A stretch of 39,110 nucleotides of DNA from Prorocentrum cordatum (GCA_963575745.1 CAUYUJ010008603.1:1-39110), one strand, 5' to 3'; shown: positions 27,857-37,529, counted from the first letter of the stretch. Notes: generated by a model from the letters alone, not told the origin. Numbers and translations: made by a program.

Positions 27857-28925
27857 CACGCATGCACGCGGCGCTGAACCGAGATACACATGCTGAAAAT
27901 TGCCCTCCGTCCGTGCAACCGCTTGACACTGTTCATCAAAAGAGTCGCTGAGGCCGACGCCGCGGCATGCTGAGCGTGAGTTCCCTGTTTTGGTGTGTCT
28001 TGGGTTGCACTGGCCCCTCCTCCCTGTTCCTCGTCCTCCTGTCCCCGTCTACCCGAATCGGGACCATTGCAGGTGCTGGAGCTCACTGTGCATCCGCGGT
28101 CGTTGGCCACGGATTGAATGTGGAACTATCCATGTATGTTCGCCATCGCTTGCAGGACAGCCCGTCGATGCGGCTGGACGCCTCTGTTTCGCTCGCGTGC
28201 CCACCTACAGTAGTCGATTGGTCCCTGTGCGGCCCAATCCTCCATTCTTACCAGCATTCACTTACGACGGTGGTGAACAAAACATGTGCGCGGCCATGTT
28301 GTCGCCTCCTCTGCTTGAGCGCGGCACGTTCCCCACGGACCCACCCCTAGGAGAAAGCGCTCCCGCGGGGCGGGAAACTTGCCTTTCGCACGTTGGGGCG
28401 GCGGACGCACGCGCCGTTCGAACATCGGGCGCCCAGCAGAAGCCCCCCCATTGGCCCCCCTCATCGGCCTCCCCCCCCAACAACAAATAAGCAGGACACA
28501 GCCAGTCTATCTCGTTGTGCGCGAAGGTCGGGGAACACCTTTGGCCGATCGCTCGGAAGCGGCCGCAACGGGATCTCCCAGAGGTAGTGTCGGCATTGCC
28601 TTGACCCTCTTCCTTTTCGAACTCCTACTTCTTCTTCCTCAATATGATTATCCCTTATGTTTCTGCTCTTGATGTTTACACATTATCCTCCTACTCCCTC
28701 GTAATTATCCTCCACCCCCTCTCTCCACCCCGTGCCTTTCTTATTAAATCGCTTCGCTCATTCCGCCGGCCCGTGATATGGCATCGCTGGTTTTCGTCTG
28801 TGTGTTCGTTGCCCATGTTGCGCTCTTGGGGGCGGGTGTCGTTCGGACGCGTTGCGTGGGGAGTTTTGATGGCGAAGCAGTTCCCTGGGGGTCGTCTCTC
28901 GATGGGGCGAAATAGGTCCGTCGTC
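27857..28925. other. No gene supported
   Basis: Anonymous GC-rich DNA becoming AT-richer at 28,600-28,760. Open frames on both strands are short and overlapping, and none shows a family signature. Confidence 0.4.
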
Positions 28926-28929
28926 AGAT

Positions 28930-29560
28930 GCTCTTTGGGGGCCTCTTTGGGGTCTGTTGAGAGGCCCGTTCGGGGGCGCCTGGGAGACATGTTTTGAAGC
29001 CTTCTGGGGCTTCTTTTGGGCCTCCTGGGAGTCTCCTGGGCCTCTTGGCGACATCTGGGGCCTCTTGGAGGCCTCTTGGGCTTCTTGGGACCTCCTGGCG
29101 CCTTCCTGGACGGAGGCTCCATTTTTGAGTTCTCGGTATCCCTCCTGAGTCCCTCTTGGGCCCGTCTTGGGGCCTCTTGGTCCGTCTTGGGCGGCACTTG
29201 GGCCGTCTTGAGGGCTCTCTTGGGTCGTTTCGGCGCCGTCTTGGGAGCTTCGTGGGCCGTCTTGGAGCGGTCTTGGGGGCCTCTTGGGCCGTCTTGGAGC
29301 GTTTGGAAGCCGACAAAAGCCAAAACACAAAAAACATAGAAAAAAAACAATGAAAATCAACGATTTTGGCCTCTTGGGGCTCTCTTCGGAGGCCTCTTGG
29401 AAGGCTCTTGGGGCGTCTTGGAGGCCTCTTGGGCTGTCTTGGGGCCTTTTGGGCCGTCTTGGGGTCATCTTCGGCGTCTTCGAGCGCTCTTTGGGCGTCT
29501 CGGGGGCCTCTTGGGCAGTCTTGTGGGCCTCTTGGGGCACTCTGAGCGCGCACTGGGGAC
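28930..29560 (+). repeat. (GGCCTCTTGGG)n minisatellite, long array
   Basis: About 600 bp of GGCCTCTTGGG, GGCCGTCTTGG and GGCGTCTTGG units, with an A-rich interruption at 29,320-29,360. Open minus-strand frames (Pro/Arg/Lys-rich) follow from the repeat. Confidence 0.9.
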
Positions 29561-29605
29561 CTGAGAGCCGCCCCCAGGAAGGAAAACCATCTCATGATAG
29601 ACTTG

Positions 29606-29670
29606 GTCGGGCGGCGGTCGGGCGGCGGTCGGGCGGCCGGTCGGGCGGCGGTCGGGCGTTGGTCGGGGTA
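29606..29670 (+). repeat. (GGTCGGGCGGC)n minisatellite
   Basis: Five to six 11-bp units. Confidence 0.85.
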
Positions 29671-30330
29671 CTTTTCGCCGGGGGACCCCCAGGGGCCGCC
29701 CCGCGCGCGCGAACTAGAAATACTGTTAATACTGTTAATCAGTTACCGGAGATCTTAGCACGCCCTGGCCCGTTGGGCCGGCGAATTTTTGTATGAAGAG
29801 TATACACATGTAAACTTGTATTGTGTAGTACGTATATAAGATTCACAAGTTCGCCCCATCCCCCTCCCGGGGGTCCTATACCTCCTTGTGACATCTGCGT
29901 TACGTTCCCGGTACCGCGCGATCCGGTCTCCCAGGGAGCCCCTCAAACTCCCAAGGACAGCCCAAGACGACCCCGAGGAACCCCGGAACGTACAAGAATG
30001 GGCCAAGACGCTCCCAAGCAATCCAAGATAGCTTTCGGGCGGTTCTCCAGGCTCCCAGGGGGCCTCCAAGATACTTCAAGAGAACTGCATCCTCGCCCTC
30101 CCCCATCCTCCACCACCTCTCCTGGCCCAGCCGATCGGCTGCCGGGAAACCTCCGCTCGGGGAGTCGCGCCATCACGGTCACTGGCATTAGGTGTACAAC
30201 GTCTGCTGACCTAGCAAAACCTGACGGTCTAGAACGGGCCAACGTTGCCCGAGTGTTGCGCCAGTCGCACGGACATGTTACAAAGTCAGTTGGTCTGTGC
30301 AATAGCGTCGTGACGCTTGCGGGTAACATT
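29671..30330. other. No gene supported; inverted GGCCTC-type relics
   Basis: 29,930-30,090 resembles the GGCCTCTTGGG arrays read on the other strand (CCCAAGACG, CCAAGATA, CCTCCAAGA). Nothing else is recognisable. Confidence 0.4.
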
Positions 30331-30570
30331 TCAAACATGTAAACTCGACGATTCACATGCGTTCGGTGCCCGCTGACGCGCCTCAAGCATGGGCCCCTGG
30401 AGCTCCTCGGGGACGTCGGGAACCCACTTAAGGTTCCACAAACAGAAGAACGGGTTTGGCATATTGTCGAAAACCGAGACAATGAAATCCAGGTGATTTT
30501 TTTCGTCCCGCCCTTGTGTTTCTGAGGTATGATGTGCCAGGGCCGTGCGGGGGCCATCCTCAATGAGCAT
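30331..30570 (-). CDS. Hypothetical exon-like ORF (79 aa)
   Basis: Minus-strand frame from a start at 30,570. The middle part (RDEKNHLDFIVSVFDNMPN, PFFCLWNLKWVPDVPEELQG) has the composition of a globular protein rather than of a repeat, unlike the surrounding frames. No family is recognised and no neighbouring exon could be joined. It may be a fragment of a larger gene or chance. Confidence 0.25.
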   Translation of the reverse strand: MLIEDGPRTALAHHTSETQGRDEKNHLDFIVSVFDNMPNPFFCLWNLKWVPDVPEELQGPMLEARQRAPNACESSSLHV

Positions 30571-30947
30571 TTCGGCTCAAAAAAATGCCGCCCAATCTTT
30601 CCTATCCCAACGCGCTGAAGGATGGGCCACGTTTCCTGGTTCCCGCGGCGGTGGCCCAGGCGGTGCGAGGTTTGCCTCACGGGGCGAGGAGGTTCCTCCC
30701 AATGGAGTCGCACGCGTTGCTGTCGCTGGCACAGGAGGCCCTCGGTCGACCCCAGATAAACTTGTCAACCCTTGCTGTGCAAAAGCCTGGGGGGGGGGGG
30801 GATCCTCTGCCCTCGCATCAATTGATGTGGCCGCGCGTTATTGAGATTATGCGTCTACCGATGGTAAAGATCATGGACGAACGTTGTTGCCGTGATGGGT
30901 GGGGGCCAGAATGAAAGAAGCGGCGTCAGCAACAAGGTCTGCGCATT
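30571..30947. other. No gene supported
   Basis: Contains a G13 run at 30,789-30,801. Short overlapping open frames only. Confidence 0.4.
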
Positions 30948-31600
30948 GTGAGCGTATTTGATGTATTGGGCACGGCGAGCTCTGTCCCTGCGCCGGCACC
31001 CGCCCCCGCGTTAGACGAAGGCGGGTTCTCGACGAACGTTTTAGCCCCGATCTCAGTAACGAAGTGCGTGGATATCGCGACGGAGTTGCGCGCGGAGACA
31101 GCTGGAATTCTGTTTGACGAGCGCCAGGTCAGGGGCGCCGTGGCGCGCGTGATCCTTCGCGTCTTGGAGCCGCTGGTGCTGGTATCCAGAACGATCGCGA
31201 GGTGCGATCTCATGCGCGATGTGTTCGGTGCCGCCCTTTCCGTCAGGCTTCTTCGACATGGCCCGGCGTCGCTTTTCGAGGTCGATATCCCATCGCTGTC
31301 TGACGGGGGGGGGCCCTGCTCAGCTGATGCCGGGGAGGCGCGTGGCCGCCGAGAAGGAGACATTGAAGTTAGGCAAGGCGAAGGAATCTCGCGCGCGCGT
31401 CGTCGACGATGCCGGCGCGACGCAGCCCGCGAATGACTGGGCGCCGAGAGATGAGAAGCCGCGCGCCACATGTGTTATTTCGACAGCAACGCTGAGATTC
31501 GCACTGGATAGCATTGCGCGTTTCAAGAACGCGCCACTGGCAACTTTGAAGCAGAGATGCGGATGCGGGAGGCGCGCGGGCATCGGCAATAATATGACGC
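30948..31600 (+). pseudogene. Hypothetical gene broken at a G-run
   Basis: Frame from 30,948 (start codon GTG-type) reads DVLGTASSVPAPAPAPALDEG, then TKCVDIATELRAETAGILFDE, RQVRGAVARVILRVLEPLVLV, LMRDVFGAALSVRLLRHGPAS. At the nine-G run (31,306-31,314) the better-looking continuation moves to another frame: GRRVAAEKETLKLGKAKES, ANDWAPRDEKPRATCV, TLRFALDSIARFKNAPLAT. The helical, hydrophobic-patterned first half suggests a real protein. The homopolymer points to an indel, either biological or from sequencing. No family recognised. Confidence 0.3.
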
Positions 31601-32094
31601 ATTCGATCGGCTGGTATCTAGGTGCGCGTTGGGCAAGCGCGCCGCGCTGCGCGATGACGTCTTGGATTCCGTCCCCAGAGATCAGACCCCCCAGCCCAGC
31701 GGGTCGCCCCACGTCGGCTTCGCGTTCGCGAGCGACGAGTTCCCGCCCGCGGGGTCGAGATTTGCAGGGTTCCGCTTCCAAATATCCCAACTACATTTGA
31801 GAGTTCCCGTGGCAGTCTATTGGTTGGTGGGGTCTGACATGACATTTGATGGAGGAAATGTGCCATGGGGTTATGATGGCCTTACTGAGGTGCCCAGGGT
31901 GTGCACCATGGCCCCCCCCAAGGGGCCTCGCGAATGGCCACGGGCCGTTTCGCGCCCAGCCGAGGCGCCTAAAATCAGGCACGGCAGCGTTGGCCTTCAA
32001 AGATTTTCGGTCCCGAGGCGGGGTCGACACCAGCATCGACGTCTATCGCACCCGAGGCTGGGCCAGATAAGTAGCCTGAGCCAGGCAAGAAGGA
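31601..32094. other. No gene supported
   Basis: Overlapping frames in opposite directions with no conserved feature. Confidence 0.35.
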
Positions 32095-32405
32095 GGAGGA
32101 GAAGGAGGAGAGGGAGGAGGAAGAGGAGGAGGAGGGGGGAGGGGGAAGCGGGCAGGGGGAGAGAGGGAAGGAACGGGAGGAAGGAGGGAACGGAGACGCG
32201 CAGGAGAAGCAGCGGGAAGTAAGGAGAGCGAGCAGAGCAACGGGAGGCAGAAAAAAAAAAGGTTTTCCTGCCGCAGAGCCGCCGCCGTCTTCTCTCGTCC
32301 TGGTGCTGCCGTGCCTTCTCCTCTTCCTCCTCCTCGTCCTCCTCCTTGTCCTCCTTCCTCCCTTCTCCCTCTCCTCGTCTTGCTCCTCCTCTTCCTCCTC
32401 CTCAA
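32095..32405. repeat. Purine tract and pyrimidine tract in inverted arrangement
   Basis: 32,095-32,225 is nearly all A/G (AGGAGGAGAAGGAGG) and 32,312-32,402 nearly all C/T (CTCCTCCTCGTCCTCC), about 90 bp apart. The two could pair as a long imperfect hairpin or form triplex DNA. An A10 run lies at 32,251-32,260. Confidence 0.6.
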
Positions 32406-32431
32406 GCGGCCGCCCGCGGGCGCCGTCGCGC

Positions 32432-33160
32432 CTACTGCGACGGGCGCTGCTGGGCCGCCTCCCACAGCGCCTGCGGGATGTCGGTGATCGCCACCGCGCG
32501 GCCCTGCATGCTGTCGATGGCACGCTGTAGGCCGTCCTTGGTGACGCCGTCGTTCTTCGTCTTATCCTTCAGCAGCTGGGCCAACGACGCCACCGTGAGC
32601 GTGATGTCCGCTATCTTCAGCAACGACTTCCATTCGTCGCGGATGGGCGCCCACTTCTCCGATGAGACTTTGAGGCTGGCCACCTCCACCTCGAGCTCAG
32701 CCAGCTGGTGGGGGAGCTCTTTGTGCGACTGCTTCAGCCTCGTCGCCAGGCCCAGCTGCTTGAACAACGTGGCTTTCATCCAAGCCATCAGCTCGTCGAA
32801 GCTCTCGAGGCTGCCGCTGTAGCCGTCCAGGTAGTTGGAGCCATTCTGCATGCCACCCGCGATCTTCTTGAGGCCCTGGGCCGTCAGCTGGCCTTTCTCG
32901 ACCAAGCTCTCGAACGTGCTCTGTGAGTACTCGTTGGCCAGATGCAGGCCGATCTCTTTCCAGTTCGAGGTCGTCGACGTGAACTCCTCGAAGCTGATGG
33001 CCTGCAACTTCGTCCTCAAGACCTCGTCGTACTGCTCGGACTCCTTGGCTGGTAGTGCCCCGAGCGCCGAGTCGAGCTTCTCCCAGGACTTGCGAAGCTC
33101 GGCCGTGCTGGCGGCGGTCGTCTCGTAGAACTCCCTGGCGTGCTTCGACGCAGGATGACG
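32432..33160 (-). CDS. Terminal exon of a hypothetical helical protein
   Basis: Minus-strand open frame of 242 codons ending in TAG at 32,432. It reads on, 5' of the first usable start codon, to a strong splice acceptor (GTATCTCCAG, at 33,161-33,170 on the + strand). The exon therefore probably begins at 33,160 with CGT. Composition is that of a normal soluble, mostly alpha-helical protein: EFYETTAASTAELRKSWEKLD, FEEFTSTTSNWKEIGLHLA, MAWMKATLFKQLGLATRLKQ, ELEVEVASLKVSSEKWAPIRD, DITLTVASLAQLLKDKTKN. GC-rich third positions match dinoflagellate genes. No signal peptide or membrane segment is evident. No family recognised. The upstream exon(s) on the minus strand were not identified. This is the most gene-like feature outside the transposon. 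Confidence 0.6.
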   Translation of the reverse strand, partial: RHPASKHAREFYETTAASTAELRKSWEKLDSALGALPAKESEQYDEVLRTKLQAISFEEFTSTTSNWKEIGLHLANEYSQSTFESLVEKGQLTAQGLKKIAGGMQNGSNYLDGYSGSLESFDELMAWMKATLFKQLGLATRLKQSHKELPHQLAELEVEVASLKVSSEKWAPIRDEWKSLLKIADITLTVASLAQLLKDKTKNDGVTKDGLQRAIDSMQGRAVAITDIPQALWEAAQQRPSQ

Positions 33161-33213
33161 CTGGAGATACCCTTCCTACGAGTTGCTCGCCCCCCGCTTT
33201 CCCTCGGCCTTCC

Positions 33214-33272
33214 CCTCGTCGCGCACGCGCAAACGCACGCGCGCGCGCGTATGCGCGCACACGCGCCAAACG
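33214..33272. repeat. Alternating purine-pyrimidine (CG/CA) tract
   Basis: TCGCGCACGCGC, ACGCACGCGCGCGCGCGTATGC and related; prone to Z-DNA. It lies in the presumed intron upstream of the minus-strand exon. Confidence 0.7.
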
Positions 33273-33884
33273 CATAAGCACCCAAACGAATTTGAGCGAT
33301 CGCATGCTGAATAATAGCAGCCGCCGCTCTGGCACGGTACTGCTCGGAGCGAGCTTGCAGGCCGCCAGGCCGCGTCTCTCCTCCCTTGCCCACGCTTCTG
33401 GTGATGCCGACTCCCTCGCCCCAGCACCCTCCTCATTCACGCTTCTTATCAGAATGACTCCTCCTTTCCCTTCCCGTAGAATTAGCACGAGAAGCTGGCC
33501 GCTGCATTACTGCAGAAGGGCGCCCACGCTGCGCTTGCCATCTTCTCGCCCCCCTCCCCTCTCGTTCTGGTTCGATCCGTGGGCGATCCGTGCAGCGAGG
33601 GATTGGCGCGGGGACGTGCGCCGACAAGTGGCTAACGCATGGGCAACTTCGAGGAAACGACCACCCTCCACGACCCCCCCCCGTCCCACCTCGCCCCCCG
33701 CATATCGCTCGCGCAGCAGCGCGTGCCCGAAGACGCAGTGCGAGATTGCGACCATATGTTTTGGAAAGAGCCCTCATCTTCTCCACCTCCCCCTCGCGGC
33801 CGCGGTCGTGAAATGCGCCATTAGGTGGCCGCCGTTCAGACGCTCAGATCCTGAACCGTCGTGCAGAAATTATAACGTGAGGTT

Positions 33885-34240
33885 TTTCGCTATGGACGGC
33901 CTCTGGGGGCTGCGGTGGGGGAAGTATACAACAGCGCATGTGCTGAAATGCAGTCGAACTCTGAAAGCAGCAACCCCCGTCTGCTCAGGGCTCTACTCTG
34001 GTCTGCAAAGCACGCCGTGCGCTAGGAGTCGACCCGAGAGACTGGGAGATGTATACCTGTTTTTCGCAATGGACGGCCTTTGGGGGGTGCGGTGGGGGAA
34101 ATATACAACAGCGCGTGTACTGAAATGCAGTCGAACTCTGAACGCAACAATCCCCGTCTGCCGAGGGCTCCACTCTGGTCTGCAAAGCATGCCGTGCGCT
34201 AGGAACCGACCCGAGAGACAGGGAGACGTATACTTGCCAA
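33885..34240 (+). pseudogene. Two tandem 177-bp relics of the Helitron zinc module
   Basis: Two copies start at ATGGACGGCC (33,892 and 34,069). Each carries CTGCGGTG.GGGAA.TATAC and GGT.TGCAAAGCA, TGCCGTGCGCTAGGA, CGACCCGA, GAGA.GTATAC. These match the helicase zinc-module DNA at 15,984-16,130, though the internal part is rearranged. The cysteines of CGKC have become W and Y, and the second half is read out of frame. The 177-bp period is a multiple of three, so both stay open as a 59-residue tandem repeat. Confidence 0.55.
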
Positions 34241-35495
34241 TCAGCGTTTTTGAAAGAACGCCCATCCCCTCCACCTCTTCCTCACTCGGGATCTCTACCT
34301 TCTCCGATCAACTAAGACCACCCAGTTGGTCGACACGCGTGGCCGCACCGGCGTAGTTATGCGGAAATAACCGTCGCTTGATCTACGGAAAATTGGCGAC
34401 CGTCTGCGCAGTGCTCGAGATTGTCTGGCGTGTTCATGTGTATTCTAGGGTTTTCTGTGGCACGGGTGCTTTGTTTTCCCGCGCTGGGTCCGACCCAGGC
34501 CCCTAGGACCAAAAAGCACGCTCCTCTCGAGTGATATCACGCCGTCTGGTCTCCGTGCATGGTGCGCATGATGTACGTATGTTTGTGCTAGATAGCGGAT
34601 GGGAGATATAGGCAGTTCCTTTCAGATCTCGTCTCTCCAATTTCGACCAAGAGGGATGGGAGCGTCGTCTAAATCTAGGCATGTGTAAATACTGCACGTG
34701 TGGACACGTGTCGATACATAAACATATGTTGATATATATATATATATATATACACGTGGCTCGGTCCATATGGTGTATATGCATACATATGCACACAAAC
34801 CACACACATATGGCCATGTCCCCCCCCCCCCCCCCAAACAAAAATGAAGACACAGACAGAGTTGCTACCTGTCCCTCAGATGCCGAGAGGATGAGAGGTG
34901 GGGCGATTTTGTCTGTGGCGGTCGATCGCGCGCTCGCCAGGCCTGGGAGTCGGACCTCCGATGCTTCCTCTACCGCGCTCGTGCGAAGAGTACGTTTAGT
35001 TTATAGTCTGTCCTCCAGTACTGTGCGCTCGATGGCAAAACATGTGTGTCCTCTTCACAGTCCTCCTCCTCCGCCTCTGCTTCGTGCGTTTCGTTTCAGT
35101 CATGTCCTTGGAATTTCATTTTTCTTGGGCTGTGGTTCTATAGCCGGAGGAAGAAAAGGGGGGCGAGGAGAAGGAGGAAACGGATGAGAAAAAGGACGAG
35201 GGCCAGGAGGAGGGCCTTCGGGGTCGCCATGTGCGATCATGGTCGCCGTGAGAAACGCGCCTGCGGAACCAAGAAAAGGGGCGCGCGCCCGCGCTCCTTG
35301 CTCGGCCAGGGAAAAGACGGAGGAAGGGGAAACTAATGAAGGGGCCCTGTGCGACAGCGCGGCGGTTGCCTGCGGCTACAAGCGCGGGCCTGGGAGTTAT
35401 TACACGCGTTGCTTACACGCGATGAAAGGGAGCGCGCCCGCGCTCCTTGCCCGACCAGGGAAGAGGGGGGGGAGGAAGGGGGAAAGGATCCGCTC
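34241..35495. other. No gene supported; simple repeats
   Basis: Holds (TA)n at 34,733-34,753, a C17 run at 34,820-34,837, and a partial leader-module relic at 35,045-35,140 (GTGTCCTCTTCACAG, TCATGTCCTTGG; compare 36,025-36,120). It also has a direct repeat of about 60 bp (GCGCGCCCGCGCTCCTTGC) at 35,280 and 35,430. Confidence 0.5.
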
Positions 35496-35605
35496 GGGCC
35501 TCTCCTGGTGTGTGAGTCGTTCGGGCTCCTCGTGGTTTGAATCGTTGGTGCCCTTCGTCCTGGGGTGAGTCGTTCGGCCTCGTCGTGGGTCTCTGTGGGC
35601 CATTG
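35495..35605 (+). repeat. ~27-bp minisatellite, short array
   Basis: About four units of the GTGTGAGTCGTTCGGGC motif, marking re-entry into the mobile-family region. Confidence 0.8.
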
Positions 35606-35714
35606 TGGGCCATTCTCAGCCCTTCTCGGCCATTGGCCAGCAATCTCCCTGTGTGAACGAGCACCGATCGCTGGCGGAGCTCGCTCTTCGGTGACGCTGG
35701 TTCGTGGGCTGGTT

Positions 35715-35817
35715 CCTGTTCGCTTGTTCCTGGGCGTTCAGTACTGCAGACTCCAGGGAGTTGTGACAAAAAACTGGGATGCACAAGGGATATGACAGAG
35801 ACGTAGGTCCTGAAGAA
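35715..35817 (+). repeat. Leader-module relic (partial)
   Basis: GCGTTCAGTACTGCAGACTCC, AGGGAGTTGTGAC and GACAGAGACGTAGGTCC-like landmarks align with 36,100-36,190 and 38,050-38,130. Confidence 0.45.
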
Positions 35818-36022
35818 CGGCATATGAGCTGAAGTACTGGTCGAAGAGTGGACGCAGGCATCGCGCATCTTCTCGGGGCACCACTAGGGTGTGGAAGGCA
35901 TGTCGTGCGCAAGGATTCGACGCGTCGGATCCCGCGACGTAGATGTGCCAGAGGTGCTCGTACAGTGCTGCAGAATCGCCAGAAGCTTCACTGCAAGGAG
36001 TGCGTCGCTGAGAAAGAATGGG
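35818..36022 (+). pseudogene. Helitron C-terminal zinc-module fragment
   Basis: Collinear with 16,005-16,250 of the helicase exon: (A)YELKYWSKS, then HRASSRGTTRVWKACRAQGFD, then MCQRCS, then QGVR/KECVA-like sequence at TGCAAGGAGTGCGTCGCTGA. It has a TAG before MCQRC, a lost cysteine (CKAC to WKAC) and a deletion in the middle. Its 3' end runs directly into a leader module (36,025), i.e. a tail end abutting a head end. Confidence 0.65.
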
Positions 36023-36180
36023 TGTCCTCTCGCAGTTTTCATCCTCCGCCTCTGCCTCGTTCGATTCCTTTTCAGTTGTGTCCTTGGGATCTCGCTTTTC
36101 TTTGGTCTTGTTTTTTTCCAGGGAGTCGTGACCAAGGGCGAGTGTTCGCATCGATGTGTGAGAGAGTGTATGTCCGGAAG

Positions 36181-36204
36181 AACTGTGGCATACTCGAGCC
36201 CAAG
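36181..36204 (+). other. Possible older relict spliced leader (leader C)
   Basis: A degenerate SL-like stretch (CTGTGGCAT, then GAGCCCAAG) 24 bp before the clearer relict, matching the position of 38,124-38,147. Confidence 0.35.
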
Positions 36205-36227
36205 ACATTGCGATTCCCAGTCGGTTG

Positions 36228-36249
36228 TCCGTCGCCATTGTGGCCCATC
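36228..36249 (+). other. Relict dinoflagellate spliced leader (leader C)
   Basis: 17 of 22 SL bases. Mismatches are at positions 6 (C), 13 (G), 18 (C), 21 and 22. The G at 13 is shared with all other relicts in the window. Confidence 0.6.
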
Positions 36250-36369
36250 AGAAGTAGGAGGTTCGATTCGCCTCCGTTCCCCAAGAATTTCTTTGTTGCT
36301 GTGAGTTGTCTCCGCCTACCATTTGCGCAGTGAGCTTCGCTTGGCACAGACGGTCCACTCGACCTCACT

Positions 36370-36524
36370 CGATCCTAATCCCTGGAACTTCTGGGAGTGG
36401 CGCTCTAAGACTGGCCGCTCGAAAGCAGCTGGCCCATCCCGTAGCTCTGCACCTGTTGCTGCCAGGAGCTCTTCCATGCAGAGGGCCGATCCACCAGCAT
36501 ACCGCGGAGACGCATCCTGCTGGA
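36370..36524 (+). pseudogene. Fragment of the Arg/Ser-rich ORF, copy 3
   Basis: Reads DPNPWNFWEWRSKTGRSKAAG and SRSSAPVAARSSS, then ADPPAYRGDAS, matching the middle of the gene at 38,318 but with its first ~150 bp deleted. The copy ends where the 215-codon ORF begins in another frame, so cargo was exchanged or fused here. Confidence 0.6.
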
Positions 36525-37172
36525 ATGTCGCTTCCCGCCAACCCTATGCCGCGCTGGGTTCCCATGGCGAACGTTGACTCGACCGCTATGTTCATCGCTT
36601 TCATCACCTGGTATCGGCAGCCCTGTTCCCGCCGTATGTTCTATGCCATGCGCATGGACACGATCATGACGCAGATCGATCACGGAGCTATCGGCCCGGT
36701 GACCGACACTGAGTGGGTCGAGGATCATTACGTTCCTATCAGGAAGGTGCTATGCGATGGTATTTTGTGCAGGCGGTGTCGAGCACATGGTGGGCATTCT
36801 ATTCTCCCGACCAGCTTCGTCTTCCGCTGGTTCAGCCTATTGTGGGAAAGCCTATGCATATCTAACCGAAATCCGCACCTGATCTCGTGGGTTCCCGCGG
36901 ACGGCTATGAGTACCGTGATCCAGCCGACGGTGCGCGCTCTCGTGGCAAAGTTGCGCGTGACCATTATGGGACTTGCTTGGTTCCGCGGAGCAGGTGGGC
37001 GGAGGTGGCTGCTATCGTGGGCATCGAGCCACCTGACGGACTGGGCTCTGCATCGGATGTCACGGTGGACATGGCAGTGGACCCTATTACGGATCACGTA
37101 ACCGCCTCTGCGCTGAAAGAGGCTCTGGATCCAATCTGTGAGCAAGCGGACGCGGACGACTCGCACCTCTGA
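36525..37172 (+). CDS. Hypothetical protein, 215 aa, cargo of the mobile family
   Basis: ATG at 36,525, TGA at 37,170; an ungapped frame of normal composition. Stretches include MANVDSTAMFIAFITWYRQP, MRMDTIMTQIDHGAIGP, DTEWVEDHYVPIRKVLCDG, a CxxC (ILCRRCRAHGG), FVFRWFSLLWESLCISNRN, KVARDHYGTCLVPRSRWAEV and an acidic C-terminus (ADADDSHL). No signal peptide is seen; the hydrophobic FVFRWFSLLW could be buried. No family recognised. The frame is open further upstream to 36,306 through the out-of-frame Arg/Ser relic, so a longer fusion is possible, but the first ATG is preferred. It sits between a leader module and an antisense acidic relic, where other units carry OTU or Arg/Ser genes. Confidence 0.5.
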   Translation: MSLPANPMPRWVPMANVDSTAMFIAFITWYRQPCSRRMFYAMRMDTIMTQIDHGAIGPVTDTEWVEDHYVPIRKVLCDGILCRRCRAHGGHSILPTSFVFRWFSLLWESLCISNRNPHLISWVPADGYEYRDPADGARSRGKVARDHYGTCLVPRSRWAEVAAIVGIEPPDGLGSASDVTVDMAVDPITDHVTASALKEALDPICEQADADDSHL

Positions 37173-37361
37173 TCGCTCCACCTCAGTATCAGTCAGGGCT
37201 ATTGGTAGCTTCGCGTGCAGTTTTTTGTGCTCGTGTCCCAGAGACGCGTGCTTCTATGCTACATTCGTGCCTGGTCTCATGAGCCATGTGCGTTCTCTGG
37301 GTGCCGCAGCTTCTTTTGATTAGGCAGAGCTGGACTATGTCCGACCGTATCAATCGGCAAG
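37173..37361 (+). other. 3' region of the 215-aa ORF
   Basis: Non-coding. The family tail seen at 740-1,140 is absent; the next shared segment is the acidic relic. Confidence 0.4.
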
Positions 37362-37523
37362 CCTGATCAATTTAGTATCTCGTGCCGCGTGCGCACTACA
37401 GGACTAGCGGGGAAAGATCGCTGGGTCGTCGACGCCGTCGTCCATAGAAGTGTCGTCGTTGAAGTCATCGTTGTCATCGTGAGCATGGATCTTGTCGTCG
37501 TCGTCGACGTCGCCGCCGGCCTC
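37362..37523 (-). pseudogene. Antisense acidic exon relic, copy 3
   Basis: Minus strand: EAGGDVDDDDKIHAHDDNDD, MDDGVDDPAIFPR, stop, then SCSAHAARDTKLIRL. It is related to copies 1 and 2 but has an in-frame stop (from CTAG at about 37,404). Confidence 0.45.
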
Positions 37524-37529
37524 TGTCAG

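Larger units (their letters stand above)
36025..36305 (+). promoter_or_regulatory. Leader module, copy C
   Basis: Related to 5,585-5,922 and 38,000-38,317: CAGGGAGTCGTGAC, GCGATTC.CAGTCG, the relict SL at 36,228, then TTTGCGCAGTGAGCTTCG near the coding start. It precedes the open frame at 36,525. Confidence 0.5.

Noticed and set aside
28691-29595. Pro/Arg/Lys-rich minus-strand frames over GGCCTCTTGGG repeats
   Set aside because: Repeat translation; three frames open in parallel.
33055-34356. 433-codon + strand ORF as one gene
   Set aside because: Its first part is antisense to the convincing minus-strand exon, the middle is low-complexity, and only the 177-bp zinc-module relics are meaningful.
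35565-35795. Further spliced-leader-like strings (GGCCATTGTGGGCCATT at ~35,600)
   Set aside because: Only the central part resembles the SL and the position does not match the other leaders.
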